Both the position numbers and the translations under genes were made by a program. Under the pieces are notes generated by a model. It was not told the DNA's origin, did not search any database, and saw only the letters and a list, made by a program, of their open reading frames with translations. Below, piece by piece: positions 62,636-64,000 of a stretch of 64,000 bases of DNA. How positions within the stretch are numbered: the first letter of the stretch is position 1; each line of letters opens with the position of its first letter. The stretch is from Rhabdornis inornatus. Lineage: Eukaryota > Chordata > Aves > Passeriformes > Rhabdornithidae. Location: the NCBI GenBank assembly GCA_013397075.1, contig VWZS01000654.1, positions 521,231 to 585,230 of the forward strand, given 5' to 3'.

Positions 62636-63112
62636 GAATCATGCCATCACAGAATATGCTGAGTTGGAAGGCACCCATCAGGGTCATGAAGTCCAACTCC
62701 TGGCCCTGCACAGGACACCCCAGGCGTCATACCGTGTGCCCAAGAGCTCTGTCCAAATGCTCCTTGAACTCTGTCAGGCTGGTGCTGTGACCACTGCCAT
62801 GGAGAGCCTGTTCCAGTGCCCAGACACCCTCTGGGTGAAGAACCTTTTCCTGATATCCAGCCTAAACCTCCCCTGACTGAGCTTCATGCGGTTTCTTTGA
62901 GTCCTGTCACTGACGGCAAAGGTGAAGAGATCTGTACCTGCCCCTCTGCTTCACGTCCTGAGGATGTTGAAGACCACAATGAAGAACTCTCAGTCGTCTC
63001 CTCTCCAGGCTGAACACACCAAGTGACCTCAGTCACTTCTCACACAGCTTCCCTTCCAGACCCTTCAGTATCCTCATGGCTCTCCTTTGAACACCCTTTA
63101 ATTGCTTAATGT
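62636..63112 (-). mobile_element. CR1 LINE 3' fragment (minus), well preserved
   Basis: It starts with a shortened inverted tail (AATCATGCCATCACAGAATA, then TGCTGAGTTGGAAGG) and continues through 'CAACTCCTGGCCCTGCACAG', 'GAACTCTGTCAGGCTGGTGC', 'CTGTTCCAGTGCCCAGACAC', 'GAAGAACCTTTTCCTGATAT', 'GTCCTGTCACTGACGG', 'CCTCTCCAGGCTGAACACAC', and 'TCCTCATGGCTCTCCTTTGA'. It is the longest well-preserved CR1 here and the same subgroup as the plus copy at 1985. No reading frame is intact. Confidence 0.92.
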
Positions 63113-64000
63113 CAAAAATGACAGATTGTGTGATTTGATTTAGGGATATAACACTCCTTGAATGAATCATCCTGGTGCCAGATGTTTGAACGCTCTGGAG
63201 ATTCAGAGATATCTTTACTGAGTGCTTACATTTTATCCATCAAGGATACAAGAGATGCTGGAATATTTCTCTAAAGCACAGAAGAGTGCACTAAAAGAAG
63301 CTAGAAAGTGACAAGACAGAATAAGTGATGCAGCAATGTTTATTTAGCCATCATTCCTTAAAATTTAAACTGTTGAGACCAAAAAATAAAAAACCTATGA
63401 CAATATATCAGACAGCTGAGTTAGTAAAGGTAAATCAGCATGAGTATCCATGTCATTGACCTGCCACACAGCTTCTCACCAGTACCGCTGCAGTACAAGA
63501 TCATACCATGTGAGGATCTCTTTCACCTTTAAATGTAGCTTTTGTAACCCCACTTAATTTCACTATATAGCCTTTGTCTAATAGTTAATGAGTATATATA
63601 GTTTACTCAGCTATCTCAGTTTTCTATAGTATTAAGGAAATTTTGTTTCAAGAGCGCGCAAGTTATTGAAAGGTGCTCGCCTGAGAATATCCGCCTGAGT
63701 GATGTGTTGTTTACTTCTGTCTCACAGGAGGCCTGTGCAAGCAGAAGCAATGAGTGGGCAGTGTCTGGGGATTCTTAAATTCAGAAAACTCTGTCCTGTT
63801 TTGGTAACTGCACTGATATTGGTCATAAATACATACCTGCTGCCTTTTTACCAATTGCTGTAGAGTAGGGATATAACTAAACTTACTGTATTTTACTCAT
63901 CTGCTGTTTTGTTCACCATGCAGCCTGAGAGTATGTTTTCAGTGATATACAAAGCCTCATCATAAATATGTGGAAGATATTGTTTGTGGCCTTTCTGTTT
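63113..64000. other. Unique DNA, no gene seen
   Basis: Ordinary AT-rich sequence with nothing recognised. Confidence 0.55.

Overview
The window looks like a stretch of a bird chromosome, most likely a songbird (passerine). The evidence is in the repeats. There are about ten 5'-truncated CR1 LINE fragments with the typical avian CR1 3' end, several solo long terminal repeats (LTRs) of bird endogenous retroviruses, and one short SINE with a tRNA-Ile-like head joined to a CR1-like tail. From memory that SINE structure is the passerine-specific TguSINE1 type. Base composition is AT-rich throughout. I found no convincing protein-coding gene, no functional tRNA or rRNA gene and no CRISPR array. The window reads as a gene desert or the inside of a very large intron. 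The longest open frames (up to 177 codons) either run through LTRs and CR1 copies or lie in AT-rich unique DNA with no recognisable protein.

Layout. 1-1571 is unique DNA. 1572-2355 holds two oppositely oriented CR1 fragments whose truncated 5' ends face each other across a purine-rich tract; a lone N lies at 1893. 2356-6560 is unique. 6561-7735 is a solo LTR split by a second LTR of the same broad family in reverse orientation (7130-7708), with a 5-bp target duplication. 9760-12278 contains decayed CR1 pieces. 15682-15991 is another CR1. 18281-19692 is a small repeat cluster: the SINE, a 97-bp LTR end, and a well-bounded 474-bp solo LTR with a 6-bp target duplication. 21848-21903 is a 24-bp near-perfect foldback in otherwise unique DNA. 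23790-24608 and 25201-25968 are two further LTRs. About 26-53 kb is mostly unique AT-rich DNA with simple repeats, a short CR1 at 41.05 kb and a long LTR at 48.1-49.1 kb. 53.4-55.4 kb holds two CR1 fragments, 59.5-60.3 kb holds simple repeats, and 62.3-63.1 kb holds an LTR-like segment followed by a CR1.

The most interesting signals are the foldback hairpin (a candidate small-RNA precursor or miniature-element palindrome), the nested opposing LTRs, and three possible exons bounded by good splice signals at 31.1 kb, 35.7 kb and, on the minus strand, 40.2 kb. Repeat families were assigned from memory of avian repeats, not from a database search, so subfamily names are mostly withheld and edges are approximate unless a target duplication is described.
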